Below are positions 43,790 through 53,249 of a DNA stretch of 64,000 bases, one piece after another; position 1 is the first letter of the stretch; each line of letters starts with the position of its first letter. The notes below the pieces were generated by a model. The model saw only the letters and a program-made list of their open reading frames with translations, was not told the DNA's origin and searched no databases. The stretch is from Natrinema halophilum (GTDB lineage: Archaea; Halobacteriota; Halobacteria; Halobacteriales; Natrialbaceae), in assembly GCF_013402815.2 (NCBI RefSeq), contig NZ_CP058601.1, forward strand, positions 4,216,001 through 4,280,000. Direction: 5' to 3'. The translations under genes and the position numbers were made by a program.

Positions 43790-44368
43790 TCACACTTCCC
43801 GATCCTCCTTGAGTGTGAAGTTCACCAAATCGTATGGGGTGACGATACCGAGGAACTCCCCCTCGTCCTCCACCAGCATTGCCCTGTATTCACCGTTCAG
43901 GTGCTCCTGAATCGTCTCGACGTCGAGATAGGGTGGAACAGTAGTGAACCCTTCGCGGTGTACTAACGGTCGGATAGGCGAGTCGCTGTCCTCTCCGGCC
44001 AATCTCTCAGTAGTGATCCAACCGATGTGGTCACCTTCTTCCCTCACTGGGAACTGGGTGTATGCCATTTCCATCGCCCGTTTACCTACTTCCCCGACTG
44101 TCTCATCCGGGTATACCCATTCGATTTCAGGCACCATGACTTCCTCAGCGGTCACTGTGTCTTCGGCTTCTTGTTTGAGTACCTTCCACATCCGATAGAT
44201 TTTCTCGTAACTCGCCTCGCGCTCGCCGTTTAGACTCCGACTGACGTGCGAGGGATCTATGCTTGTCTTTTCTGCCAGTTGCTTCTGAGTGAGTCCCTGT
44301 TCATCGAGCAGGCTACGCAGTTGATCGATCACTCGTTCGTACTCGTGAAGTATGATGCTTCCCGGCAT
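43790..44368 (-). CDS. XRE-type HTH regulator with two CBS domains
   Basis: A 192-residue protein. Residues 10-60 form a helix-turn-helix (QGLTQKQLAEKTSIDPSHVS). Two CBS domains follow (VMVPEIEWVYPDETVGEV and TTVPPYLDVETIQEH, ending LGIVTPYDLVNF). CBS pairs bind adenine nucleotides, so the element may sense cell energy state or AMP-type signals. It is divergent from the replication operon, sharing a 70-base control region, and so may repress replication and itself (inference). Confidence 0.88.
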   Translation of the reverse strand: MPGSIILHEYERVIDQLRSLLDEQGLTQKQLAEKTSIDPSHVSRSLNGEREASYEKIYRMWKVLKQEAEDTVTAEEVMVPEIEWVYPDETVGEVGKRAMEMAYTQFPVREEGDHIGWITTERLAGEDSDSPIRPLVHREGFTTVPPYLDVETIQEHLNGEYRAMLVEDEGEFLGIVTPYDLVNFTLKEDREV

Positions 44369-44438
44369 GATTGACTCTAAGGCAATTTCTTGCTGAAATC
44401 ATTTACCTTCCGGCAATCTGTAGTCCAAAACGGTGATC
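44369..44438. promoter_or_regulatory. divergent control region of the element
   Basis: Between the regulator (minus) and the replication operon (plus). The hexamer ggcaat occurs twice in direct orientation at 44381 and 44412. The first copy is part of a short inverted repeat, gcaa-tttc-ttgc (44382-44393). It is a plausible binding site for the HTH-CBS protein. Confidence 0.45.
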
Positions 44439-45035
44439 ATGAGTACGCAAAACCACACTTCGGCAGACGAAGGACCGTTCACAGACGAATGGCGACAGGC
44501 GTTCAGTACGACGGAAGATCATGCCTCACGGAAACGGCAGGGCAGGCTCGAAACAGACAAAGGAGAATGGGACTTCGTGCCCGCTTTTCCTGCTATGAGT
44601 CCGGCAAGAACTACGTTTCATGTCGTTGACCTCGATGACATAGATGAGGAGGATGAGAGACGCTGGAACCGTCTGTGGTGTCTACAACACAACCGTGGGC
44701 ACACGTGGGACGAGAATGCGAAGACGACTGTTCGGACTGAGGCGACATACCGCCGTTGCGCGACGATACTACAGCAGTGTGAGGTTCCAGGCCGCAGTGA
44801 GAACGTAGCCACCTCTCGTGTGATCAGCGAGGATCTGACTGGCTTCAGTCGGCACTATGCTGGTGCTGATGGGGCATGTATCGGCTTCGCCCTGCTCGAA
44901 CTGTATGAAACTCCAGATGAGGCGCGAGACTCGCTCTTCGCAGAACGAGCATCCGATGTGATACCCGGTCTGGACTCCGACGGTGTAGATGGGTTGGTTG
45001 ACTACGTGTTCCGGAAGTACGGGGGTACTTCGTGA
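44439..45035 (+). CDS. unknown acidic protein, first gene of the replication operon
   Basis: A 198-residue protein with no motif I can name with confidence. A charged N-terminal part (TDEWRQAFSTTEDHASRKRQ) is followed by FVPAFP and the block WNRLWCLQHNRGHTWDEN, then a helical C-terminus. The block recalls a haloarchaeal family that databases sometimes label RNA polymerase epsilon subunit; I cannot verify this. Its TGA is overlapped by the primase ATG (TGATG), so the two are translated together. GTG 44433 is an alternative start. Confidence 0.65.
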   Translation: MSTQNHTSADEGPFTDEWRQAFSTTEDHASRKRQGRLETDKGEWDFVPAFPAMSPARTTFHVVDLDDIDEEDERRWNRLWCLQHNRGHTWDENAKTTVRTEATYRRCATILQQCEVPGRSENVATSRVISEDLTGFSRHYAGADGACIGFALLELYETPDEARDSLFAERASDVIPGLDSDGVDGLVDYVFRKYGGTS

Positions 45036-46003
45036 TGTCAGAAACGACCGACCCGCAGGGACAACACAGTTGGTGGTGTTCGATCCCCGAGCCCCTTCGC
45101 ACCCGGTCGCAGTGGGTCGTGACTCGGGACAAGAAGCCGATAAAGCCGGAAACCGGATGGAACGACTCTGGCAATCAGTTCTCGTTCCAACATGCACGAC
45201 GTCTCGCAGAGGAGTATGGTGGTGAACCTGCCTACACACTGCATGCCGATGACCCATACGTCGTGATCGACTTGGACGACGTCGGACCGGACGAACCGAC
45301 GAAGGTATCCGAAGAAGTCGGTGAAATCGTACAACCCCTCGGTACTTACACCGAGGCAAGCCGGTCAGGGACAGGGCTACATCTGGTCTGTGAAGGAACA
45401 CAGTTGCCCGACCGATCTGTGAAGGGGAACCTATCTGATCGAGGCACTATCGAGGTGTACGATGTGGGCCAGTATGTCATACTGACAGGCAATCAGATCG
45501 GGCCCTACGACACGGTCAGAGACGGTCATCGAGCCAGAGATGACGTCGATGACGTGCTGAGTGATCTCCAGCGGGAGTACCTACCGACACGGTCAGGTTC
45601 AGTCAAGACAGTGACGGAGCAGTCACAGTTCGATTTAACGTCGGTTTCGCGTGACTCTGTCAGTGTCCGAGTCGAAGATGTCCGTCGGACTCTGGAGGAG
45701 TATGCGAAGGACAACCATCCGGATGCACAACGCACACTGGATCGGTGGGACTCACTTGCTGGCTCCGACTGCGGATTCCCCTCGGCATCGGAGGCAGACA
45801 TCGCACTGGTAGCAGATCTCGCATTCTGGTGTCGGGAAGATGCGCAGTTGATCGACGACTGTTTCCGCGCTTCGAACCGGATGCGAGAGAAGTGGGATGA
45901 GGCCCACTACGCCGACGGACGGACGTACGGGGACGGAACCATCCAGACAGCAGTCCGGACGAACTACGATACGTTCTCGTGCCACTACGTCCAGCACCGA
46001 TGA
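45035..46003 (+). CDS. primase-polymerase (archaeo-eukaryotic primase family)
   Basis: A 322-residue AEP-type protein. The catalytic DxD is in YVVIDLDDV (D79, D81). The second motif is ASRSGTGLHLVCE (SGTGLH, 111-116), and the third is IEVYDVGQYVILTGNQ (139-154). A helical C-terminal part (LVADLAFWCREDAQLIDDCF) matches the accessory domain of NrS-1-type primase-polymerases. The protein should initiate or carry out replication of the element. The usual fused helicase is missing, so a host helicase such as MCM is presumably used. The last base of its stop region overlaps the next gene (ATGA). Confidence 0.85.
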   Translation: MSETTDPQGQHSWWCSIPEPLRTRSQWVVTRDKKPIKPETGWNDSGNQFSFQHARRLAEEYGGEPAYTLHADDPYVVIDLDDVGPDEPTKVSEEVGEIVQPLGTYTEASRSGTGLHLVCEGTQLPDRSVKGNLSDRGTIEVYDVGQYVILTGNQIGPYDTVRDGHRARDDVDDVLSDLQREYLPTRSGSVKTVTEQSQFDLTSVSRDSVSVRVEDVRRTLEEYAKDNHPDAQRTLDRWDSLAGSDCGFPSASEADIALVADLAFWCREDAQLIDDCFRASNRMREKWDEAHYADGRTYGDGTIQTAVRTNYDTFSCHYVQHR

Positions 46004-46203
46004 CTTGGGTATACTCACCGCCGAGGGTCGAAGTGGTCGAGTACAGCATCTACTCGAACGGCGATCCGGAGTCTGCAACGGTGAAAACGAAGACGGTGGA
46101 GACGGAACAAGCGAAACTGGCCGACTTCATCGATGGCGATACCGAGTCAGAGGTGTACATCCCACCCTGCTTAAAAAAGCCGTCAGATTCGGAGTCCGAG
46201 TAG
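46000..46203 (+). CDS. small acidic protein coupled to the primase gene
   Basis: A 67-residue protein starting in ATGA overlap with the primase stop. It reads as a small beta-rich domain (VEVVEYSIYSNGDPES) and an acidic end (KKPSDSESE). The conserved overlap suggests a partner or a copy-control protein. No family is recognised. Confidence 0.6.
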   Translation: MTWVYSPPRVEVVEYSIYSNGDPESATVKTKTVETEQAKLADFIDGDTESEVYIPPCLKKPSDSESE

Positions 46204-46513
46204 TAGGAAAACGCCGTATCAGGCCCTCTACTGTCCGAACCACGATGTGTATACTTGATAACTGGAAGGCCCCGTGGGGGACCCACCGGAACGCCTCAAT
46301 CCGGCCCGAACCGAAGGCGGGTGTGTGGCGGAACAGGTCGGTTCGGTCCGAGTCCAACTACTTGAAGAACAATAAGAACGGATTCATTTCAACCCCACCC
46401 GTGTTGTCTCGCTGAATGGTCGGTCCTGATGTCTCGCTTTTTCATCAGTCACTCCGGGGTGTAATGCATCTTAAACATCAGCTATTTCTGCATGTGATTC
46501 AGTATCAGAGTCC
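46204..46513. other. intergenic region inside the element
   Basis: No gene is recognised. atcttaaac near 46469 is a TATA-like box for the next gene. Confidence 0.4.
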
Positions 46514-47875
46514 ATGAGCAGCGAAAGCGGGTCTGAGTGGCCTTCTGAATTAGTGAATAAACTCCACTCAGATGTTGATGATGACGAAATAATTCAGTTC
46601 ATCGAGGACGTCGTACCTGATGATGAGGCACATATTTTCGACAATAAGAGAGAAGCGTATGTGTCCGCCTCAGACGATGATAAGACGGAAAAACGGCGGG
46701 CAGGATTGGCGAAGAGTTTCGCCGGTCTCGCAAACGTTCATCACCGGTCCGCCCACAGATTCATGTTTGTGGGTTTTGATGACGCTGCACAATTCCAAGG
46801 AATCCAATATTTAGGGGCAGAAGGAGGTGATCACGTCTACGACGTTGATGATCAGGAAATACAGAACATACTTAGAGACCACCTTGAGCCCCCGCCCTCA
46901 GTCGAAAAACACCGTCTTGAGGCCGATGATGATCGAGGGTTGGTTTTCGTAATAGAACGTGCTACTTCACCACCGATAGTGATCACAGAGACGGTGAATG
47001 CCGAAGGAGACCGGATTACGACTCAAGGGATTGCCCCAACCAGACGGAGTTCGGAAACTACGCATATGCGTCATTCCGACTTTCGTGATATCGTTGAACA
47101 CCGTGAAGAGGTACTCACGGATGTTCTGGAACATTGGGTGGACGATTTGGGGAGAGTGGTGGGAGCACCAGCAGAGGATATCGAAGAACACGAGTTTTCG
47201 ATAACATCCGACCCGAACGCTCCCGCAGTCCGGAACGTAGTGGTTCCTCAAGAAGCAAGGGATTTGAATGAAGATCTGAGTGCCAAAGCGATTAGTTGGT
47301 TAACTGACGACGATCTTCCCGGATCAGTAGAAGTCATGTATAAATTCTACAATAGGAGAGACCTGATTGACGGAACAGAGGATGAATACTATCAAAATCA
47401 GATGGACTTTCTGTTCAATGCATCTCTGGCTCACTATTTGCCGGGTGCTGAATGGTTATCGACGTTCGATGGTGATTGGGATGATCTATTCTCACAAGTG
47501 ATTAATACCGATTATAATCACTGGTCGATTCTGATGTTAGAGAAGATTCTCTTTGTCTTAGGATGGAATGAAATGCTTCAGGATATTGCTGACAATGAGG
47601 GCTTCAACTACCGCGATAGCGAGGCCGAAACCTACGCCGATATGTGCGAATTGCCGACCTTGGAACGGATAGAGGAGTGCATAGGAACGCGGATCTATTT
47701 CGATGGTGACTCATATTCCGTGTCTGACTTGTACTCAGATGAGGAGGCGCTGGAAGACTTGTTTGATGAAGTTGCAGAACACTGCCATACGAACGAGCCC
47801 GAGAAAGGTGCGCTGAGAAGCATCGAACTCATTCGATTGTCGAAAGTAGGTAGCGACCGTCTTTATAGTGGCTAA
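46514..47875 (+). CDS. AlbA_2/Schlafen-like domain protein (tentative)
   Basis: A 453-residue acidic protein. Residues about 30-135 (NKREAYVSASDDDKTEKRRA, KSFAGLANVHHRSAHRFMFVGFDD) follow the plan of AlbA_2 / divergent AAA_4 (Schlafen) domains, which have a charged beta strand, an AxxNxxG-like turn and a VGxDD strand; here the turn is altered (NVHHRS). The C-terminal 250 residues are helical and unrecognised. AlbA_2 proteins often occur with defence genes. Low-GC codons match the following methyltransferase gene. Transcribed alone, about 325 bases before that gene. Confidence 0.55.
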   Translation: MSSESGSEWPSELVNKLHSDVDDDEIIQFIEDVVPDDEAHIFDNKREAYVSASDDDKTEKRRAGLAKSFAGLANVHHRSAHRFMFVGFDDAAQFQGIQYLGAEGGDHVYDVDDQEIQNILRDHLEPPPSVEKHRLEADDDRGLVFVIERATSPPIVITETVNAEGDRITTQGIAPTRRSSETTHMRHSDFRDIVEHREEVLTDVLEHWVDDLGRVVGAPAEDIEEHEFSITSDPNAPAVRNVVVPQEARDLNEDLSAKAISWLTDDDLPGSVEVMYKFYNRRDLIDGTEDEYYQNQMDFLFNASLAHYLPGAEWLSTFDGDWDDLFSQVINTDYNHWSILMLEKILFVLGWNEMLQDIADNEGFNYRDSEAETYADMCELPTLERIEECIGTRIYFDGDSYSVSDLYSDEEALEDLFDEVAEHCHTNEPEKGALRSIELIRLSKVGSDRLYSG

Positions 47876-48200
47876 GTGTTCTTCATAATCAGCCTGATCC
47901 GTGTATCCCCGAGGCTGGTTAGAATTGGCAGAAGTGAACAAATTAGAGGTTAGAGGCCCAGAATCCGGCGTATTATCTTTCCATGGGATTGCTTGCGAGA
48001 TACACTTCTGAGACGAATTCATCGGAGACTCGCTGCTTCACGGTCTAATTTCGTAACCAGAGAGAGAGAGGGTTTTGCTGTTCAAACAACCACGAATTTT
48101 CTCGCAACACCCGTCTTGTGCTTCCGAGTTGGTGGAGTCTGCTGTATAAAAAACGGTCACTTTGATTAGGCCATGACAAGAAGGACTGGCTATCTCACGA
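47876..48200. other. intergenic region before the methyltransferase
   Basis: AT-rich with no gene. gtataaaaaac (48143-48153) is a strong TATA box that predicts a short leader before ATG 48201. Confidence 0.5.
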
Positions 48201-51200
48201 ATGTCTATGGAAGGGACCCAAACCGAATTCGACTTTTCTGAGTTCGAGACAGAAGTTACGGAAGCCGACGAAAACCGGATCATCGAGACAATTGCGGACA
48301 GCATCGGGCGACTACGAGATCAAATTGATGACGACTTTCTCCACGGGATGTTTCAGCATGAGTCTGGCCGGTATATTTTAAAATCACAACATACAACGGA
48401 TCAACTTGATCCGGAACCTCTGACGAAGAGCCGAGTGATCGAACCACTCCTCGATACGCTCGGATACAATGACTATGGATATGAAGCCGGAAGTTTTGCT
48501 GAAGAAAGGGGTGAACAAGCCGACTACGCAGTTTCTCTTCGAGACATCGTTACCGTAGATTCAACCCGATTATTGATTGAAGCAGAGCCAGTCAACAAAC
48601 CTCTACAAGACCGCGGTCACGGGCTTGATCAAGTCGAGAGTTGGCTGAGTCAGCGAGAGTTCGAGTCTGATTTCGGATTTGCGACTGATGGTGTTAGGTG
48701 GATATTCGTCCGGTACGATCCCGATTCATACACTCACAACATCATCGGTGAAGTAGATCTTCGTCCTGTTTTCCTCACTCTTTTCGAGAACGCTACCGCG
48801 GTCAACCCGGACGCACCCACATCTGTTGTACCCGAGGATCAGCGAGAACTCATTTCGACTCTACTCCGCACCTTCAACTACGAGAACTTCGTTTCGATTA
48901 TTGGCGATGCGTCAACAGTTCTCAGTGAGAAGAAGGAAGCAATCACACAGGAGTTCTACGACGACTATATCCAGATTGTATTCGGGGTTTCAGAAGAAGA
49001 CGAGGAGCGACGTGCTCGAAGCCTTATAGGGGAAGGCGGTATCGAATCGCCGGAAGAAGCAAATGGGGATGACGTCCGACTGTTCGCCGTCGAGTTGATG
49101 AACCGGTTGATTTTCGTCAAGTTCCTCGAAGACAAGCGCATTGTGCGACCAGACTTGCTCGACACGTTGGTAGAAACCTACGAGCAAGGTATCTATCCCC
49201 AGTCGTTCTACAAAACCTTCCTTGACCCCCTGTTCTATGACGTCTTCAATGAGAAGCCCGAACGTGACCCGCAAATCAAAGACATCGATGTATTCTCCGA
49301 TATTCCTTACCTCAACGGTGGACTATTCCGGCCAGAACTGAATGGTTCCTCTACAATAAACGAGCGAGACTTTGACGTGAGTGATAGCGTTCTCGAATCA
49401 ATTATTGACTTACTCGAACGGTATCGCTTTTCCGCTGATGGTGGTCCAACTGACATCGATCCAAGTGTACTGGGAAGTGTCTTCGAGAAAACAATAAACT
49501 ATTTGACAACTGAATCGGGGGACCAGAACAAGGAACTCGGAGCATATTACACTCCGAGTGAAATCACGCGGTTCTGTGCCGAGGAAACTGTTCGGCCTGC
49601 CCTTTTAGAACGGTTCAAAACCGTGCTCGCTGAGGAGAGAGACTGGCCCGAAGCCGAACTTCAGCAGTACGATACTCTCTATGGATTGATTGACGGAGTA
49701 CCGGGTTCAGGAGATCTTATAACTTCGCTACTTTCCGAAATTGACGAGTTCTACATTATTGACCCGAGTATGGGGAGCGGGCACTTCCTGACGTCTGTGG
49801 TGGAGGAGATCGTGACTGTCCGGCAGTCACTCTACGCACGGCAAGAGCAGGAGGACTATCCGAGCCGTCATCGGCTCAAGAAGACGACTATTCAGAACAA
49901 TATCTACGGCGTGGACATCATGGAACCGGCGGTTGAGATCGGAAAACTTCGGCTCTGGCTGTCAATAATTTCAGAACTCCATGAGGATGATGTAGAAAAT
50001 CTGGATATGGAAGATATTGCTCTGCCAAATATTGGTTTTAACATTCAGAAAGGGAATAGTCTAATTGGTTATGTAGATTTTCCTGAACAGACCACTGATG
50101 GAGATCAAACCTTTGAGAATTGGAATAAAAATAGTGTCAGGGACCGTTATGAAGAGATCATTGAACAAATTAATCTCTACGAGGAAAGCGTTGCCTTCCC
50201 AGAAAAAGCCGAACAACACCGTCAGAAAGCAAAACAGCTGAAAAAGAAGCACAGAGAGACGCTGAACCGCGATTTTCTTGATATATTTCAGGAGGCCGTT
50301 GAAGACGCAACGGAGGAAGATCTTGCCGGTCAAGATCCTTTCCACTGGATGCTTGAATTCCCAGAGGTGTACGCACGGGGTGGATTTGATGTTATAGTTG
50401 GGAATCCGCCTTGGGATATGCTTCAACCGCGTCGAGACGAATTTTTCTGCCGATATGAACCCGAGTTCCGGTCATTCACTCCCGATAAAAAAGACGAGGT
50501 CCAAGAGAAGTTATTAGAAAATCATAATCTCCGGGAAAAGTGGGAAGAGTACAAACAAAACTTCCAGATGAGGTCCTCATTTTTTACTGATGGGACCGAC
50601 TACTCGCTGCAATGGGGTGAGATAGGTGGAAGGACCCGGACTGGCCGTAACGACCTATCCATGTTGTTCTTGGAGCGTGTATTCGAGCTGGCAGACACGG
50701 AGGGATACGTAACGCAAGTACTTCCCGGAAAGATATTCAGTAATGGTTCCTGTAAGAATTTGCGACTTCATCTTCTTAACGAAACCTCACTAAAATCGGT
50801 TGTTGGCTTCGAAAACAAGGGTATATTTGCAGGCATCCATGCTCAGCAAATGTTCGGAATACTCACTTTCAAGAATTCCGGAAGTACAGAGAATTTTTCG
50901 GCTATATTCCATCAACGAGACACTGGTATCCTACGAGAATTTGAGGAACATGGATTTGATATGTCTCGTGACATTATGGAAAAGTATTCGCCGGAAGGCA
51001 TTACCTTTCCTTCTGTCCGGTCAGCGACAGAGGTCAGAGCCTTAGACGATATACTTGAACATCCGCCAATTTCACAAGAAAATTGTGACAAATGGTATGC
51101 TGATGGACATATAGAAATATATACGAGAGATTCGGACTATTTCTCTGAAGAAAAAGAAAAGGCCGATTATCCGGTCATCGGTGGGAGCAATATGTATCAA

Positions 51201-52058
51201 TTCTCTCATGATAATAGGTTTTTTGAGGATCTTGAAGAGCCGAAGTACTGGAGTGTGGAAGAAGATGCAAATCCGAGCAAGAGTGCAAAACGGCGAGTCA
51301 GAGAGAAGAATACATCACATCTAAAAAATGCCATTTATTCAGAATTTGGCGGAGAGAATACAAATAAGAGCAAGAAGGCGTTTGTGAACGATTTGTTAAA
51401 AAAGAAACGGGGAGAAGCACTACAAGCAGAGGATGTGAAACTTGACTGCACCGAATATCGTATCGTATTCCGGAATGTTACAAAATCTACAAATGAACGT
51501 ACATTTGTTGCCTCAGTCATTCCTCCGGGGATTATCTGTTATCACGCTCTGACGACCATCCGTCCCTATCAAATCAACCCGTCTAAAGAGGACCTAACCC
51601 GATCTCCACTGCATGACGTCTATGAGCGTATCTTCACCGATGAAGAGTTGTTTGCCGTACTTGGCCTGTTGAATAGTATCCCGTATGACTTTCTTATGAG
51701 AACGAAAGTAGAAACGAATATTTCAAGGTATAAATTTGAGGAATCTACTGTCCCCCGACTGTCTGAAGGAGACGAGTGGTTCGAATACATTTGGAAGCGG
51801 GCTGCCCGTCTTAATTGCTATGGCGAGGAGTTCGAGACAATGCGGGACCGCCTCGGTGGAATTGAACCAGCGACTAACTCAGACAAACGGGGAGAGATTC
51901 AGTCAGAACTTGATGCTGTGTCCTTCCATGCATATGGGCTGACTCGAGAGAAGACTGAGTTCATTTTGAGTGATTTTCATCGTGTACGGACCCCTCGTCA
52001 GATGACTGATGATTACTTTGATATGGTTTTGGAAAAGTACGATGAACTCAATGATTAG
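48201..52058 (+). CDS. Eco57I-type (type IIG) restriction-modification methyltransferase, nuclease motif altered
   Basis: A 1285-residue protein. The N-terminal nuclease-like domain shows PLLDTLGY, then D108 in QADYAV and LLIEAEPVNKPL; the usual E-x-K reads E127-A-E129, so the key lysine is replaced by glutamate. The methyltransferase core has LGAYYTPSEITRF (about 448), the AdoMet motif DPSMGSGHFLTS (about 521) and catalytic NPPW (about 734), as in N6-adenine enzymes. A TaqI/Eco57I-like C-terminal specificity region follows (INPSKEDLTRSPLHDVYERI). It should methylate DNA, and cutting may need another protein. The convergent PD-(D/E)XK gene 31 bases away is the natural candidate. BREX PglX is an alternative, but no other BREX gene is near. 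Confidence 0.88.
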   Translation: MSMEGTQTEFDFSEFETEVTEADENRIIETIADSIGRLRDQIDDDFLHGMFQHESGRYILKSQHTTDQLDPEPLTKSRVIEPLLDTLGYNDYGYEAGSFAEERGEQADYAVSLRDIVTVDSTRLLIEAEPVNKPLQDRGHGLDQVESWLSQREFESDFGFATDGVRWIFVRYDPDSYTHNIIGEVDLRPVFLTLFENATAVNPDAPTSVVPEDQRELISTLLRTFNYENFVSIIGDASTVLSEKKEAITQEFYDDYIQIVFGVSEEDEERRARSLIGEGGIESPEEANGDDVRLFAVELMNRLIFVKFLEDKRIVRPDLLDTLVETYEQGIYPQSFYKTFLDPLFYDVFNEKPERDPQIKDIDVFSDIPYLNGGLFRPELNGSSTINERDFDVSDSVLESIIDLLERYRFSADGGPTDIDPSVLGSVFEKTINYLTTESGDQNKELGAYYTPSEITRFCAEETVRPALLERFKTVLAEERDWPEAELQQYDTLYGLIDGVPGSGDLITSLLSEIDEFYIIDPSMGSGHFLTSVVEEIVTVRQSLYARQEQEDYPSRHRLKKTTIQNNIYGVDIMEPAVEIGKLRLWLSIISELHEDDVENLDMEDIALPNIGFNIQKGNSLIGYVDFPEQTTDGDQTFENWNKNSVRDRYEEIIEQINLYEESVAFPEKAEQHRQKAKQLKKKHRETLNRDFLDIFQEAVEDATEEDLAGQDPFHWMLEFPEVYARGGFDVIVGNPPWDMLQPRRDEFFCRYEPEFRSFTPDKKDEVQEKLLENHNLREKWEEYKQNFQMRSSFFTDGTDYSLQWGEIGGRTRTGRNDLSMLFLERVFELADTEGYVTQVLPGKIFSNGSCKNLRLHLLNETSLKSVVGFENKGIFAGIHAQQMFGILTFKNSGSTENFSAIFHQRDTGILREFEEHGFDMSRDIMEKYSPEGITFPSVRSATEVRALDDILEHPPISQENCDKWYADGHIEIYTRDSDYFSEEKEKADYPVIGGSNMYQFSHDNRFFEDLEEPKYWSVEEDANPSKSAKRRVREKNTSHLKNAIYSEFGGENTNKSKKAFVNDLLKKKRGEALQAEDVKLDCTEYRIVFRNVTKSTNERTFVASVIPPGIICYHALTTIRPYQINPSKEDLTRSPLHDVYERIFTDEELFAVLGLLNSIPYDFLMRTKVETNISRYKFEESTVPRLSEGDEWFEYIWKRAARLNCYGEEFETMRDRLGGIEPATNSDKRGEIQSELDAVSFHAYGLTREKTEFILSDFHRVRTPRQMTDDYFDMVLEKYDELND

Positions 52059-52088
52059 ACACTGTTAGGTGTTATTCTGCCAATATTC

Positions 52089-53249
52089 TTATAGAATATC
52101 ATCAGTCGTTTCTGCTTGCTTGAATCGACCCAACTCGGTGTAGCGTAGTGAGTAGGGCACCCGGCTTTCGTAGTCTATCGGATTTTCTAACTCGTATAAG
52201 GTCCCTGGCTCAAACACCACTACCTGCTTGTTTTCATCGAACTCTGCTTGATCACCTACATAGGACTCCAGCGTGCGAGCGAGAGTGGCTTCCGTGGAAG
52301 GAACGATCTCTTTCACGCGGGCCACGTACCGCACCTGCTGAACATCATCAGAGATGTACATCGCCACGTACTCCGGTTGCTGGTCGATATGAACGAACCC
52401 CCAAGCATTGTTCTCTTTCAGGAACTCGACGCCGGACGTCTGTGATGGAAACACCGCTACCGTCGTATCATCTTCACCTTCGAGTTCGTCCCGAGATATG
52501 GGTCCTTGTACAGCGTTTCCACCGGTCTGTGGACCGTCCCATTCCGTTGTGGTTGTACCTCCTCCACCTGTGGGACCGCCATCTCCACCGCTGTCGTCCT
52601 CACGGAACTCGATGACGTCTTGAATTAACCCAACCAGTTGCCCAACGTCAACTGCGTTGATGGGCAGCAGGACATCGACTACCTGATCATGCCGTAGCCC
52701 CGAGTCCTCCTGAATTGCGAGTAGGTCCAGAAGTCGCTGTGCGGTTATGACTCGCATCCGATCCCGGTATTGAGAACCGAAAACAGTCTGTGCGACTGTC
52801 TCGACGTCTCCCTCACCAATTACGTATAGTCCGTAGACTTGCGACCGATCAACGTCTTCCTCCCTCGTGAGTTCGACCATGTAATCGCCAGCCTGTCCAG
52901 GATCGATTGAATAGGCCGTCGTCTTCTTCGTCTCCACGACGAGGTGGGTGTCGTCTTCAGTCGCCGTCGAGATCCAGTGGCCGTCGTATCCGATAGTATT
53001 GTTTCGGCCCTGATAGACGCCATATTCCACCTCAAACCCGAGACGTCGTCCGATGTTGTTGACAAGATCCTGCAAGGCACGATTATGGTACTGATCGGTA
53101 CCTTCCATTGCTTCAAGCAGGTAAGCCTCAATCTCCTCGGTCGTTGTCTGTTCGTCCCCGATTATTTCCCGGAACTGCTCACTCGCACGAGAATCGTCGT
53201 TCCAATCGCCTGCGAGGCTGACAATCCGATCCAGTGTAAGTTCGACCAT
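52089..53249 (-). CDS. stand-alone PD-(D/E)XK nuclease-like protein
   Basis: A 386-residue protein. Helical residues 1-75 include YHNRALQDLVNNIGRRLGFE. A PD-(D/E)XK core follows: GYDGHWIS (D89) and THLVVETKKT (E106, K108). A Gly/Thr-rich linker (residues about 255-285) joins a C-terminal alpha-beta domain. It resembles restriction-type proteins coded beside methyltransferases. A TATA box (catatatg, 53274-53281) about 27 bases upstream supports a leaderless ATG at 53249 rather than starts further upstream. It is convergent with the type IIG-like gene. Confidence 0.8.
   Translation of the reverse strand: MVELTLDRIVSLAGDWNDDSRASEQFREIIGDEQTTTEEIEAYLLEAMEGTDQYHNRALQDLVNNIGRRLGFEVEYGVYQGRNNTIGYDGHWISTATEDDTHLVVETKKTTAYSIDPGQAGDYMVELTREEDVDRSQVYGLYVIGEGDVETVAQTVFGSQYRDRMRVITAQRLLDLLAIQEDSGLRHDQVVDVLLPINAVDVGQLVGLIQDVIEFREDDSGGDGGPTGGGGTTTTEWDGPQTGGNAVQGPISRDELEGEDDTTVAVFPSQTSGVEFLKENNAWGFVHIDQQPEYVAMYISDDVQQVRYVARVKEIVPSTEATLARTLESYVGDQAEFDENKQVVVFEPGTLYELENPIDYESRVPYSLRYTELGRFKQAETTDDIL

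Noticed and set aside
48201-53249. BREX or DISARM system
   Set aside because: Only the PglX-like methyltransferase would fit; no brx, pgl or drm partners (ATPase, phosphatase, helicase, Lon-like protease) are in the element.
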